46,981 bases of DNA from an uncultured Clostridia bacterium. Lineage in GTDB: Bacteria > Bacillota > Clostridia > Christensenellales > UBA1242. The DNA is taken from positions 1 to 46,981 of the forward strand of contig CALVTE010000008.1 of the NCBI GenBank assembly GCA_944360075.1. Reading direction: 5' to 3'. The notes beneath the pieces were generated by a model. It saw only the letters and a program-made list of their open reading frames with translations. It made no database searches and was not told the DNA's origin. Shown here one piece after another: positions 23,867 through 34,500 of this stretch; the stretch's first letter is position 1, and each line of letters begins with the position of its first letter. The position numbers were made by a program, and so were the translations under genes.

Positions 23867-24463
23867 ATGAAACTGAAAGACAGTCAAACTTTTATAAATC
23901 TGGCAAGGGCTTTTGCGGCAGAGTGCGCAGCCAGAGGGCGCTATGAATTTTGCGAATACGGCTTTCGCATGAACGGCTATGAAGCCATTGCCACGCTTAT
24001 AGACAAAATTGCTTATCAAGAGTTTAATCATGCACGTATGCTTTACATGAAATTGCAAGACGGCGAAATGAAGCGAGTTGACAATATAGACATTTGCCTA
24101 GGTTTGCCGTTTAAAGAAAAGTGGGAACTGCTTGAAAACCTTCAACTTCTTGGCCAAGACGAAATCGATGAAGCAAAGGCTTACCAAGAATTTGAAAAAA
24201 CAGCAAGAGAAGAAGGCTTTGTCGAAATTGCAGACCTTTTTGCCATGATAAGAGAAGTGGAAGAGCGCCACAGCAAAGTTTTTCAAGAACTTTATAGACA
24301 AATGAAAGATAAAAAATTATACCAAAAAGCAAAACAAGTGGCTTGGATTTGCCCTTCATGCGGCTATGTAAGTTATGACAAAAAGGCTTGGCAAACCTGT
24401 CCGCTTTGTCAGGCAAAACAAGGCTATTGCAGTTTGATTTTGCCAGAAGAATTGCATTTTTAA
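23867..24463 (+). CDS. Rubrerythrin-like diiron protein
   Basis: The 198-residue non-haem iron protein is likely to reduce hydrogen peroxide in anaerobes. The N-terminal four-helix ferritin-like domain carries the iron ligands: E19, E52 and H55 (QEFNHA), E99/E102, and the EVEERH cluster ending at H135. The C-terminus is a rubredoxin-type FeS4 knuckle pair, CPSCGYV...CPLCQ. The domain order (diiron then rubredoxin) is that of classical rubrerythrin. AAGGAGG precedes the ATG. Its position after a MerR sensor suggests a stress-response context. Confidence 0.93.
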   Translation: MKLKDSQTFINLARAFAAECAARGRYEFCEYGFRMNGYEAIATLIDKIAYQEFNHARMLYMKLQDGEMKRVDNIDICLGLPFKEKWELLENLQLLGQDEIDEAKAYQEFEKTAREEGFVEIADLFAMIREVEERHSKVFQELYRQMKDKKLYQKAKQVAWICPSCGYVSYDKKAWQTCPLCQAKQGYCSLILPEELHF

Positions 24464-24592
24464 GAATATTTTTTTGTTTGCAAAAACAAAGGAGAAAAAT
24501 ATAATAAAAAACAAAATATAAATAAATATTAAAAAAAATCGAAAAAATACACAAAAAATATTAAAAAAATCGAAAAAAATATCAAAATAATA
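24464..24592. other. A-tract-rich intergenic DNA
   Basis: Very AT-rich, with repeated AAAAATCGAAAAA-type strings (around 24535-24580) like those at 28275-28315. It contains an AAAGGAG string at 24489-24495 with no start codon in range. No gene is seen. Confidence 0.4.
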
Positions 24593-24620
24593 AAAAAAAA
24601 CAGCGGGCTGCTGTTTTTTT
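24593..24620. terminator. Bidirectional terminator
   Basis: AAAAACAGC / GCTGTTTTT stem with loop GGGCT serves the minus-strand gene ending at 24620 and probably the rubrerythrin gene. Confidence 0.75.
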
Positions 24621-25393
24621 TATGGAAATTCCCAGTATGCTGGGTCGATGTATGGGCCTGTTGTGACAGCCAAGGTGTCGGCAATCAATTTTTCGATGTA
24701 AGGATTGATGTCTTTTGCTTTGTCGTATTCTTCTTCAGTCAGCACTTTTTTTTCAAAAACCAATGTGTTTTTTATAAGCTTTGCGATTGCAAGTTCATGC
24801 GCGCGCTGTTTTTCTTTTGGCAAAAAGGGCAAAGCGTTGGTGTTTAGTCGATAACCAAATTCATCTCCAGGAAGATATAGGTCAAAGTGAAAAAGTGAAT
24901 ATACGTTTGGCAGGCTTTTGCAACCGCTAAGCAAAAAGTCAATCATTGAAGAATGATAGCCTTCATTCCACCTTATATCTTTTGGTTTTTCGTCAAGTGA
25001 AAGGTTTATTCTTCGTCCTTTTTCGTCAACGATTGTTTTTGGTATGATAAAGCCAAGATTGTGCCGATGATAGTCGATTGAGTAGTCGTATCTATAAGAA
25101 AGCACATCTTCTGCACTGATTTTGGAAAGGTTGCCAGTGATGTTTGTTGTGGAAGAGATGCAGGGATTTTTCACCCATAAACCATTGCTGAACACTCCGC
25201 GCACAATATTCTCCAAACCATCTTCTCGAAACCATATCAGATGTTGATAAATTGAATAGTTTGAACCATTTTCGCCGCATTTTTTTCGCAAAACACGCAA
25301 AAGAGTGTCAACAAAACTGGTCATCTGTTTTAAAGTTAAACCTTTTTTTGAACGAATGTGTTTTTCATAATCAAATTCTTCTTGTGGGAACAT
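24620..25393 (-). CDS. Hypothetical protein (257 aa)
   Basis: I do not recognise this protein. It has no signal peptide or membrane helix, so it is likely cytoplasmic. Its middle is aromatic-rich (IYQHLIWFREDGLENIVRG; YRYDYSIDYHRHNLGFIIPK) and the C-terminal third is helical and charged. AAGGA lies 7 nt before the ATG. It is flanked by a divergent lipoprotein gene and has its own terminator, so it is a single unit; it could be an orphan or horizontally acquired gene. Confidence 0.7.
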   Translation of the reverse strand: MFPQEEFDYEKHIRSKKGLTLKQMTSFVDTLLRVLRKKCGENGSNYSIYQHLIWFREDGLENIVRGVFSNGLWVKNPCISSTTNITGNLSKISAEDVLSYRYDYSIDYHRHNLGFIIPKTIVDEKGRRINLSLDEKPKDIRWNEGYHSSMIDFLLSGCKSLPNVYSLFHFDLYLPGDEFGYRLNTNALPFLPKEKQRAHELAIAKLIKNTLVFEKKVLTEEEYDKAKDINPYIEKLIADTLAVTTGPYIDPAYWEFP

Positions 25394-25518
25394 ATTTTTT
25401 CCTTTTAAGCTTTATAGTCAGCGCTTGCAATTATATCATACTTTTTCTATTTTGTAAACGGCTTGCTTGCATATTTTTTGCAGTTTTGAAGATAATAATG
25501 TTGGTAAAAGGAGGGAAT

Positions 25519-25989
25519 ATGTTAAAAAATTGGGCAATCAAAGGTTTTATAGGGCTTTCTTGCCTTGCAGCCATAGGCGGAGCTGCTGGTTGCGGTCAAG
25601 ACATGATTCATTCAACCTATCAATTTCAGGTGGAAGATGTAAGCCAGGTCAATGTCAATCAGCAAACAAACATAGACGTCACGCTTAAGGCAACCGAAAT
25701 TCGAAGTGAAGGTTACGATAAAGTTCTGATTCGAGTTGATGCAACAAACAAAGATAATCTTGAGCTTAAAGCGACAGACACCCAATCGCAGGAATGGGAT
25801 GTTGCACAAGTTGGCTATTGGGGGCCGCCAGACGGCTTTGCCATCACAAAAGACTATGACGTCACCACAGAATTTCGCGTGACTGCCAAAGCTGAAGGGG
25901 CTTACACCGTCACCTTAAACCTTGTTGACCTTGACAACAATGACGCGGTTTTGGCAACAAAAACAATAACTTTCACCGCAGCACAGTAA
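25519..25989 (+). CDS. Small lipoprotein with Ig-like domain
   Basis: The 156-residue protein has the start MLKNWAIKGF, a hydrophobic segment and a lipobox-like GAAGC with Cys near residue 25; the -3 position is Ala rather than the usual Leu, so lipidation is probable rather than certain. The mature ~130 residues look like a single beta-sandwich (alternating strands ending TVTLNLVDLDNNDAVLATKTITF). The ATG follows AAGGAGGG by 5 nt. Function unknown. Confidence 0.75.
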   Translation: MLKNWAIKGFIGLSCLAAIGGAAGCGQDMIHSTYQFQVEDVSQVNVNQQTNIDVTLKATEIRSEGYDKVLIRVDATNKDNLELKATDTQSQEWDVAQVGYWGPPDGFAITKDYDVTTEFRVTAKAEGAYTVTLNLVDLDNNDAVLATKTITFTAAQ

Positions 25990-26011
25990 GCAGCAAAATT
26001 GCTGCTTTTTT
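25988..26011 (+). terminator. Terminator of the small lipoprotein gene
   Basis: AAGCAGCAA / TTGCTGCTT stem followed by a T-run, overlapping the stop codon. Confidence 0.75.
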
Positions 26012-26015
26012 GCTA

Positions 26016-26050
26016 TTGACAACAGAGCTTTTCTATGTTAAAATTTTTGC
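26016..26050 (+). promoter_or_regulatory. Leaderless promoter of the 150-aa gene
   Basis: TTGACA (26016-26021), a 17-bp spacer and extended -10 TGTTAAAAT (TAAAAT 26039-26044) leave exactly 6 nt before the ATG at 26051, with no ribosome-binding site. It is the strongest leaderless candidate in the window. Confidence 0.7.
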
Positions 26051-26503
26051 ATGAAAGACAAAATTACATATGAAATCAAGCGAAGAAGGGTGCAACTATT
26101 AAACCTTCAGGCAAACAAAAAAGTTTTGAAAATCTTGAAAAAAGGGATAAAAGTTGAAGACCTTTATCCAGGCAAATTTGTATATATAGAAACGCTTGAG
26201 TGGCTTGACGACAATAACCGAAAAGTCAAACTTACCGACGGCGTGTGCGGCATTTTTGTCAAACTTTTGACCTGGAAAGAGGGCGGCGTGTATATCTATT
26301 TTGCTCCCGACCCTTCGCAAGATGCTTTGCTTTGCGACAACCCTGAAAGTTTTGCTGTCAGAAACAGGTTTGTTGAGATATATGACAACTCTGGGCTTTT
26401 GCAGGCGCTAAAAGAATTGAAGGTTGTGACGGCAGATTTTTGCAGAACAAACAATGAAGAAAATGCAGTTGCTGATATTTTTTCTGACGAAAAGCCAGAA
26501 TAA
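26051..26503 (+). CDS. Hypothetical protein (150 aa)
   Basis: I do not recognise this soluble 150-residue protein. It has a basic N-terminal helix (KRRRVQLLNLQANKKVLKILKKG), a beta-rich middle with aromatic strands (GKFVYIETLEWLDD; GGVYIYFAPDPS) and an acidic C-terminus. The start lacks a ribosome-binding site but is fixed by a consensus promoter 6 nt upstream. It stands alone between two terminators. Confidence 0.7.
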   Translation: MKDKITYEIKRRRVQLLNLQANKKVLKILKKGIKVEDLYPGKFVYIETLEWLDDNNRKVKLTDGVCGIFVKLLTWKEGGVYIYFAPDPSQDALLCDNPESFAVRNRFVEIYDNSGLLQALKELKVVTADFCRTNNEENAVADIFSDEKPE

Positions 26504-26515
26504 AAAGAAAATTTT

Positions 26516-26556
26516 GTAAAAAAAATGAGCTATGCGTTTTGCATGGCTCATTTTAA
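26516..26556. terminator. Bidirectional terminator between converging genes
   Basis: An 11-bp stem ATGAGCTATGC / GCATGGCTCAT (one G-T wobble) with loop GTTTT is flanked by A- and T-runs, ending both the 150-aa gene and the ABC-F gene. Confidence 0.8.
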
Positions 26557-26559
26557 TTT

Positions 26560-28140
26560 TTATCGATTATATTTTTCAGCATATTGCTCAAACGTTCCGG
26601 TATAGTCAATATAATGGTCTTCATCAACAATTTCGATGATTCTGTCGGCCACAGTTTCAATGATTTCTTGGTCGTGAGTGGCAAACAGCATTGTTCCTTT
26701 AAAATTTTGCATACCTTTGTTTAGAGCGGTGATGGATTCAAGGTCAAGGTGGTTGGTTGGTTCGTCCAAAATTATGGTGTTGCCTTGCTGCAGCATCATT
26801 TTTGCAAGCATACAACGCACTTTTTCACCACCTGAAAGCACGCAGGCTTCTTTCATATTCTCTTCGCCCGTAAACAACATCCTTCCCAGCCAAGAACGAA
26901 TATAAGTTTCGTTTTGGTCGTTTGAAAATTGTCTTAGCCAGTCGACGAGCGAAAGATGAACATTGTCAAAATATTCGTCGTAATTTTGCGGCAAATTTGT
27001 CAATTTTATCGTCTTTCCAACAAACACATTGCCGCTATCTTGTTTTTCTTTTCCAAGAATAATATTAAACAGAGTGGTCAAAATTTGGCTATTTTTTGCA
27101 AAAAAAGCAACTTTTTGGCCTTTTTCTATGTTAAAATTCAATTTTTTGAACATTCCAGCTTTGCTAAGACCTTCCACTTTGATGACCTCTTTGCCAATTT
27201 CTTGCGTGAACTCAAAATTGATGTAAGGATATTTGCGAGAAGATGGTTTGATGTCTTCAATGGTCAATCTTTCCAGTTCCTTCTTTCTTGAAGTGGCTTG
27301 TTTTGATTTTGATGCGTTTGCCGAGAAGCGTGCGATAAACTCTTTGAGTTCTTTGGCTCGCTGCTCCGCTTTTTTGTTTTGGTCTTTCATCTGCCTTAAA
27401 ATAAGTTGACTCGATTCATACCAAAAGTCATAGTTGCCGATAAACATATTGATTTTGCCATAATCCACATCGCAAATATGAGTGCAGACTTTGTTTAAAA
27501 AGTGGCGGTTGTGCGAAACAATGATAACGGTGTTTTCAAAGTCGAGCAAAAAGTTTTCAAGCCAGCGCACTGTTTTGAAGTCAAGGTTGTTGGTTGGCTC
27601 GTCCAAAACCAAAATGTCAGGATTGCCAAACAGAGCTTGAGCCAAAAGCACTTTAACCTTTATTTTCGGGTCGGTGTCGCCCATAAGGTTGTAATACATT
27701 TCTTCGCCAATTCCAATGCTTTGCAAAAGTGATTTTGCCTCGCTTTCCGCTTCCCAGCCGCCAAGTTCTGCAAATTCTGTTTCCAGCTCGCCAGCGCGTA
27801 TTCCGTCTTCTTCAGAAAAATCTTCTTTGGCATAGAGCAGGTCTTTTTCTTTTTGAACTTCCATCAGTCGTTTGTGCCCCAGCAAAACGGTGTCTAAAAT
27901 CGTTTGGTCGTCATAGGCATTTTGGTTTTGCGCCAAAACGCTCATGCGCTCGCCGGGCGTGATGACAACTTCGCCAGTGTTTGGCTCAATTTCGCCTGTC
28001 AAAATTTTCAAAAAGGTGGATTTGCCGGCACCATTTGCACCAATTATGCCGTAACAATTCCCTTTTGAAAATTTGAGATTGACCTCTTTATATAAAGTTC
28101 TGTTGCCAAAAGCAAGTGAAACGTTGATAACTTGAATCAT
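26560..28140 (-). CDS. ABC-F family ATPase, YkpA/YbiT type
   Basis: The 526-residue protein has two ATP-binding domains and no membrane part, joined by the charged linker (FIARFSANASKSKQATSRKK) typical of YkpA/YbiT ribosome-associated ABC-F proteins. Domain 1 has an intact Walker A GANGAGKST (34-42) and Walker B LVLDEPTNNLD, but its signature is lost (about 154-160 reads GDTDPKI instead of LSGGE). Domain 2 has an intact signature LSGGEK (435-440) and Walker B, but its Walker A is lost (AKNSQILTT, 348-356, no Lys). Site 1 should bind ATP; site 2 should not. I chose ATG 28140 with GGGAG 5 nt upstream. Confidence 0.93.
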   Translation of the reverse strand: MIQVINVSLAFGNRTLYKEVNLKFSKGNCYGIIGANGAGKSTFLKILTGEIEPNTGEVVITPGERMSVLAQNQNAYDDQTILDTVLLGHKRLMEVQKEKDLLYAKEDFSEEDGIRAGELETEFAELGGWEAESEAKSLLQSIGIGEEMYYNLMGDTDPKIKVKVLLAQALFGNPDILVLDEPTNNLDFKTVRWLENFLLDFENTVIIVSHNRHFLNKVCTHICDVDYGKINMFIGNYDFWYESSQLILRQMKDQNKKAEQRAKELKEFIARFSANASKSKQATSRKKELERLTIEDIKPSSRKYPYINFEFTQEIGKEVIKVEGLSKAGMFKKLNFNIEKGQKVAFFAKNSQILTTLFNIILGKEKQDSGNVFVGKTIKLTNLPQNYDEYFDNVHLSLVDWLRQFSNDQNETYIRSWLGRMLFTGEENMKEACVLSGGEKVRCMLAKMMLQQGNTIILDEPTNHLDLESITALNKGMQNFKGTMLFATHDQEIIETVADRIIEIVDEDHYIDYTGTFEQYAEKYNR

Positions 28141-28525
28141 ATTTTCTCCCACATATATTAAAAATTTTGTCTTTCAAAGTATAATATAAACAAAAAAAAT
28201 TGTCAATGTTTTTTTGCCGCTGCAAGAAGGCAAAAATTCAAAATTATAAAAATTAGCAAAAAATATAAAAAAATAATGAAAAAATCGAAAAAATTAGCAA
28301 AAAAATCGAAAAAATTGATTTTTTATTATATTTTTTTGAATATTTTTCTTTTTTCAAACAAAATAATCGCGCAAAAAAATTGCTCAAACTTTTGCTTGTG
28401 TTTTGCTGGTGATAAATATTTTTCGATTATATATTTATAATATAATCGATAAAAGTCGAAATTTGTTTGCTTTTTTGGTTTGAAAAAATTATAATGTATT
28501 TGAATTTTGTTGTAGGAGATTTTTC
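28141..28525. other. Divergent promoter region with A-tracts and a palindrome
   Basis: 385 bp of about 85% AT lie between the ABC-F gene and the giant membrane-anchored gene. It holds repeated AAAAATCGAAAAA strings (around 28275-28315) and a perfect 10-bp inverted repeat TCGATTATAT / ATATAATCGA (28423-28432 / 28440-28449) that includes two overlapping TATAAT hexamers. No gene is seen. Confidence 0.6.
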
Positions 28526-31500
28526 ATGAGAAAGAAAAACAAAGCAGAACAAACTGAAGAAAAGGTAAAAACAAAACGCTGGGGAGTGGGCAAAACTCTT
28601 GCCATCATCATCTCGTCGGTGGCTTTTGTGGTTGGCGCAGCAGTTTTGGGAGTCTATCTCGGTCGCGGATTTGATGAAGACCGCACTTTTCCAAACGAGA
28701 TTGTTTTTGACGCCAAAACAAGCCCTAACTTTAACGCCGACCTAAACAGGCTTGAGATTTCCACGCAAGAGATTGACCAAAACAACTCTTTCAAACTCAC
28801 CATAACTTCAAGCACCACCAACATCACTGCTGGTGTTGTTGAGCTTGATTCAGTTTCAACCTACGCCTACAACGCAAATCAGCAAGCGTTTGCCAGCGAT
28901 TTTTTGCCTGTCAACAGAGAAGAGGCTTACATAGACAACGGCATTATTCGTTTTCCAAAACACGTCACAGTGGGGCAGCCTTTTGAGGTTTATCTTTCAA
29001 CCTATCGCTGCAGCGACACACCTGACGGGTCGGTGATTGACCAAATCCGAGGGGGCATCACCACCATATCTGCAAAAAGTGAAAATGGAAAAACTGACGA
29101 GTTGACCATTGCGGTTGACACGCCTGTTTTTGAAGTCGAACTTTATCTTACCGACAAAAACGGCAACGAAATCAAACAAACAAATGGCATTTTTGAAGTG
29201 ACTGAAGAAGAAGATTTTTATGTTGAAACAAAATTTTATCCAGCGCACAGCAGATATGTTTTCTCAAAAGGTCCATCAACCATCAATCCTGATGCAGAAA
29301 TTGAAGAAAAAACAGTGTTCTACGAGGCTGTCGACAACGATAATGTCACGCAAATTTTTGACAGCGCCACAAGCAAACACTTCTATGCCGAAAGAATCAC
29401 CGACGGCGTTAAGATTGACTATTTTGCACCAACAAATGCCAGAATGCAACGGCAAATCTACAGCGAAGTTGCTGAAGATGTTGCTCAAATGGGTCAGCAG
29501 ATCGATAACAGCGAAGCTTATCGTCTATATCTGATCAGTTACGACGCTGCAGCTAGCGACAAAAAGACAAGCGGTCAGGTTTTGACTGGCCAAATCAGCC
29601 TAGACATTGTGCAGGCAAGTGTTGATACTTTTGAAGTTGGTTTAGCTGGACAAACTTTCAACTTGCACGACCAAGCACCACTGAGAATTTTTGTTGGAGA
29701 TTACCAAGAGCAGCCAAGAGACAAATTTTTGTCCACCAAAATCAAATCAACAAACGGCATGGACTTAAATAATATGCTGCAAAACGTTGTTGTCTCTTTC
29801 AGTCTTGACGGACAAGACCCAACGGTGGGCGAAAACGCCATTGTTTCTGTCGAGGATGGAGAGGGCCGCCCAATCGATTATGACGATATTGACGGAGTCA
29901 AGTATTATAAGGCAATTTTTGGCAATCCGGAAAATTATGGCACTGGCTTCTGGGAATTGACGCTTGAGCCAAATCAGGTGGGCAAACGCATCATCATGAC
30001 AGTCAGCCTTTTGCTTGAAAATGAAGAAGGCGGGTATGATTTGTTTAAGGATAAGAGCGGAGGTGTTGCGCAGCACACCATCACATTGCAAACAGTTGAG
30101 CATGTTGAAAACCCTGTTTCTTGGACGGATGAGTCAGCAAGAAAAATAGTTTTGACCTACGCGCCAAACTCTTCCATTCCAACGTCAGCAGAAGTTCCGC
30201 TTGAAGGCTTGACTGAGATTCCAGAAGAAAATATCTATTGGACTCCAAAATATTTTGTTTCCTTTGCAGGCCTTGACAAAGAGCAGTCTGTCGAAAGAGC
30301 AAGACAAATGTTTGACGGGCAAATCGAAGAGAGCTTTGCAGGAACATACAACGGTTTGACCATGGTTCCGCTTTCAATCACAAACGATGTTTTATACATC
30401 AGCGAAGTTGGCCAGTTTGACTTGTATTTTGCCACCACAAACGGCTTTGAAGAGGGGCAATACAAAATCGTTCAAATGGTGGCCAATGCAATACCGTTTG
30501 AAGTGACAAAAACCTTGTATATCAACTCGGTCAGCGGCTCCACCATTTTGTATAAGGGTGCAGAAGAGGAAACTTTTACCGAAATCACTGAGGGAAAGTA
30601 TCTTCCAACAAAAACAGACAACGAGATTAAAGACCAAATTCAAGTTCAGTTCACCATTGCGGCAGACTCTGTCGAGGTGTTCAAAGAAGAATTTGCCAAC
30701 GGCTATATCACACTCAAACTTTTTGCTGGTCAAAGCGACGTCACATCATATTTCTTGATCGAGCAAAGCAGCTTTGCAGAGCAGACAAACGAAGATGGCT
30801 CTTTGACGTTGACTTACACTTTGCTTGCAGACGAAAGTTTTTCAGTCACGCAAGAGTCATTGTCAGTCACTCTGGCGCAGCTTGAATATAGAAGCACGCA
30901 AAACAGATCAAACAATTTGACTTGGCCGTTTGAAAACTTGTATGATGGCGGCGCTCTTAACATTTACACACCAGCCGCACAAAAAGTTGAGCTCAATGCT
31001 GACGGTGTTGAAGAAAGCTATACAGTCGAACAAACCTTAAACGAAGAGGGGCTGTTTGAGGTGAGCATAACTGGCGCCGCAGGCGAACAAATAGGCGATT
31101 TGCCAACACTTATTGGAAAAATCCGCGAAAATATAACTGTGACCGACCAATTTGACAAAACAGACACTTTGAAATACAGTTGGTATTTCACAAGCTCCAA
31201 CACGACGGCATTGCAAATCACAACATCTGAAGAGACTGGCGGCAAGCCAAATCAAGGTTTTTCTTTCACGGGAGAAGGGAATGCGACCTTATATGTTGAT
31301 TGTGGAAATCAGCGCGCGGAAAACTCGATTGCCTTTGATATAAGCGCAGTCGGCATCACCGCTATCAAATATGATGCAGACAATCCTGGCGAAGACTTTG
31401 TTGCCGAAGGAGAGTTGACTAACTATGAGTTGCTCGAAAATCAAGAAATTGTCATAGAAAAATATGGTGCAGCAGGGGCAGATTTTACAATCAACAATTT

Positions 31501-34500
31501 AATCAAATTCTATGTTGGCGTAGGGGATGGACAAACAGAATACGAACACGTCACCTTCAAACTTAGTCCAACCTACTTTGCTGGCAAAGATGACAGCATC
31601 CTTCAAGCTTTGTTTGGGACTGACGGAATGATTAAGTTGAATGGGATAGAGCCTACAGATTGCACGCAAAGTGCGCTTGGGAATATTCCTATCACAAGCA
31701 TAGCAATCAATCACAACTTTGCCCAAGACCATTCAATCACACTGCTTGCCACTGACAAAAGTGGAGCGGTGTCTCGCAGCATCACCTTGAGCCTGCTGAG
31801 CAACATTGCAAGCTCTTCAATGTCAACAAGCATGTCAGTTGATGCAAACGTTGAAGCTACAGTTGAAAATTCTATCAGCTATCACCGCAAAGTAGAGGGC
31901 AACAACAACTATCCAAGCTCTTATCTCAGCAACGGCTCTATCGTGCCAAACGAAAATGGTGACGGGTATATCGTTGTTCCAAGTGGCGAAAACGCAGTTG
32001 GGTCTATTGAAAACGGCGAAGTCACATTCAATCACATTTTCGCTGAAGAAAAACAAACTTTTAGCGTCAAGTTCACACCAGAAGTTGACAATGTGTTTGC
32101 TCTTTCGGCAACAACAGTTTTCACAGTGTCGCGAAACATAAAAGTGGAGAAAACTAGCCAAAGCATTCAAGTGTTTGCTGAAGACGCTCAAGACTTTAAA
32201 ACCTACATAACTGTTGGCCAACAAAAAGAAGGAACTGGCGATGGGTATAACTATCAGTTTGCTTTGCCAGAAGGGAACAATGTTATCGAGATAACCGGGT
32301 CTGGCCCAAACCAATTCCAAGTTTCTCAAAAAGTTCGCTTTGACTATGGCAAAACAAGCTTGACTCAAAAAGTTATCGTCTATGTTTATGCAGAGGACCA
32401 AGCACAACTGCCTGCCGACGGCGACTATTACAGCCAAGAGGTGGAGCTCGAAATCGTTCTGCCAGACGATTTCTGGGGTGATGTTGCAGTCGAGTTTACT
32501 CATACTTCTGACGACCAAACAGAAAAACACCCATCACATCAAGTTTTCACATACGAAAACAATACCGAGCTGCACTACTTGGTGGTGGAATCAATCGCCT
32601 ATACATTGGGCTCATATAAGTATACGGCTGATAATAGCCAAGAAACAGAATACACAATCACTTCATCGCAGCAAGACGGCGCCGTACAACTCGGCTCAAT
32701 TTACAACTACTATGATACGGGTATCAGTCACCAACTCAGTTACAAACCGAACAACAATTTGCTTTATGGCTACAACAACCAGTCGGTTTACACCTTGCTT
32801 ATATTCACTCGTGAAAATAAAACCATCACGGTTGCAGCGCCAACCATTGTTTCAGCAATCGGCACAACTTTCGTTTCTTATGAGGGGCAACGACCAGAAA
32901 ACTCTCTTGCAAACGCCATGAAGAGCGCCGAGCAGCTTTTTGAAGAAAAACTCTATAAAACCGTCACAGCAGGCGGAGATATTTCGCTATATCTACCTAA
33001 CACCGATACAGCAGGAATTTTCAAACCAGGAAACATCAATTTAACGCTTAGCGAAAGCGTGGCTTTGTCAGAAGCCGACAAACTGCCAAGCAGCCTTTTC
33101 AAAAATTTTACTGTTGCGGACGGCGAGCTTACACTCAACCACCTTTCAGACGTATATGATGATGCCTACCTTGCTTTGACTTACACGCTTGAACATCAAA
33201 CAACAAAGGCGCAACAGACTTTCAACTATCTGCTCAAAGTTGAGCCAGACGTCACAGTTTCAGCGCCAAACTATCCTTACGCGACAGGCTCTGAGACCAA
33301 CCCAGCTGAGTATATATCTTTCGAAGAAAAAAACTTGGATGAGGAGTTTGGCGAAACAACTGCAAACAGCGGGCACTATAGATTTGAAATTCGGGACAAA
33401 AATAATCAAAATATTGTCCCAGGATTAAAATATCAAGACTCAATTGTTTCCGTAAAACTTGGCGATGTGACTTACACCAACCCTTCTGACTGGATAGGTT
33501 CTATCGATGTTGCTATTGAAAACACCGCTGGTCAGTCAACTCTAAAGTTTAACAAAACACCAACTGAACCTGTCAAAATTGAAATTGTTGTGCGCCGCTC
33601 TTATATTGGCGGAGAGGGGGTCGACGAGCGCTCTGTTGTTGGCGGCACAATCGACTATCGCTTTGTGATCAACGACGATAAAAATTATTCTCTCCGCGCT
33701 GAACATGCTGGGGGCACAGAAAACGGCTTGAAAGATGGCTACACATGGACCATCAACAACTGGTCAGACGTACAAACTTCAGGTCAAACACATTCTGAAG
33801 ACAGCCAAAATCGAAATGAAACAAGAAAATTCTTCCTTATTGAAGGGTGGAACCAAGGCGATGGAGCCCAAGTTGGCAGCAAAGTGGCAGGGCAACTCTT
33901 CTTCAACTTGCACAAACCTGACGGCGCTGGATGGAATGTGACGGGCGACGACAACCTTGACAACAGCTTTACCGCAACTTATACTGGTAGCGACAACGAG
34001 GAACTAAAATTTACTTTTGTATATGTCAACTCGATCAACGGACCGTTTACAGTCACTTATCCGAAGTATTTGTCAAGAGAGTATCGCTTCAGCGCCACCT
34101 TCTTCACTGACCATGGCAAACTTGCAACCATCGACTTTGTTTTCAAGCCAGACGCACAAGAGAAGGATGTAAAAGACAGCTTTACTGGCGGAAACAATTA
34201 TGGTTGGAATGAAATCTTCACACTCAAAGAAAGTGATGGCAATGATGTTTCGAATTACAGTAGTGTTGTAATAAATTCCTTTACAGGCGCAGACAACAAT
34301 AATTACAACAATTTTGTAAAGGCTTCTAACGACAGCTTGCAAATCGCTTCGGTTGTGCAAGATTTGACTGGAGATTTGACACTGACTGTTACTTGGGGTG
34401 AAGACAACAAATTTTACACCTACACCTTTACCATACCAGACTTTACCATAACCAAAAATCTTGTGCCGCAAAGCCAAGAGACAATAAACGCGCAGTTTGA

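Noticed and set aside
24489..24510. Small gene after the AAAGGAG string downstream of rubrerythrin
   Set aside because: No start codon occurs at a usable distance and the following sequence is low-complexity AT.
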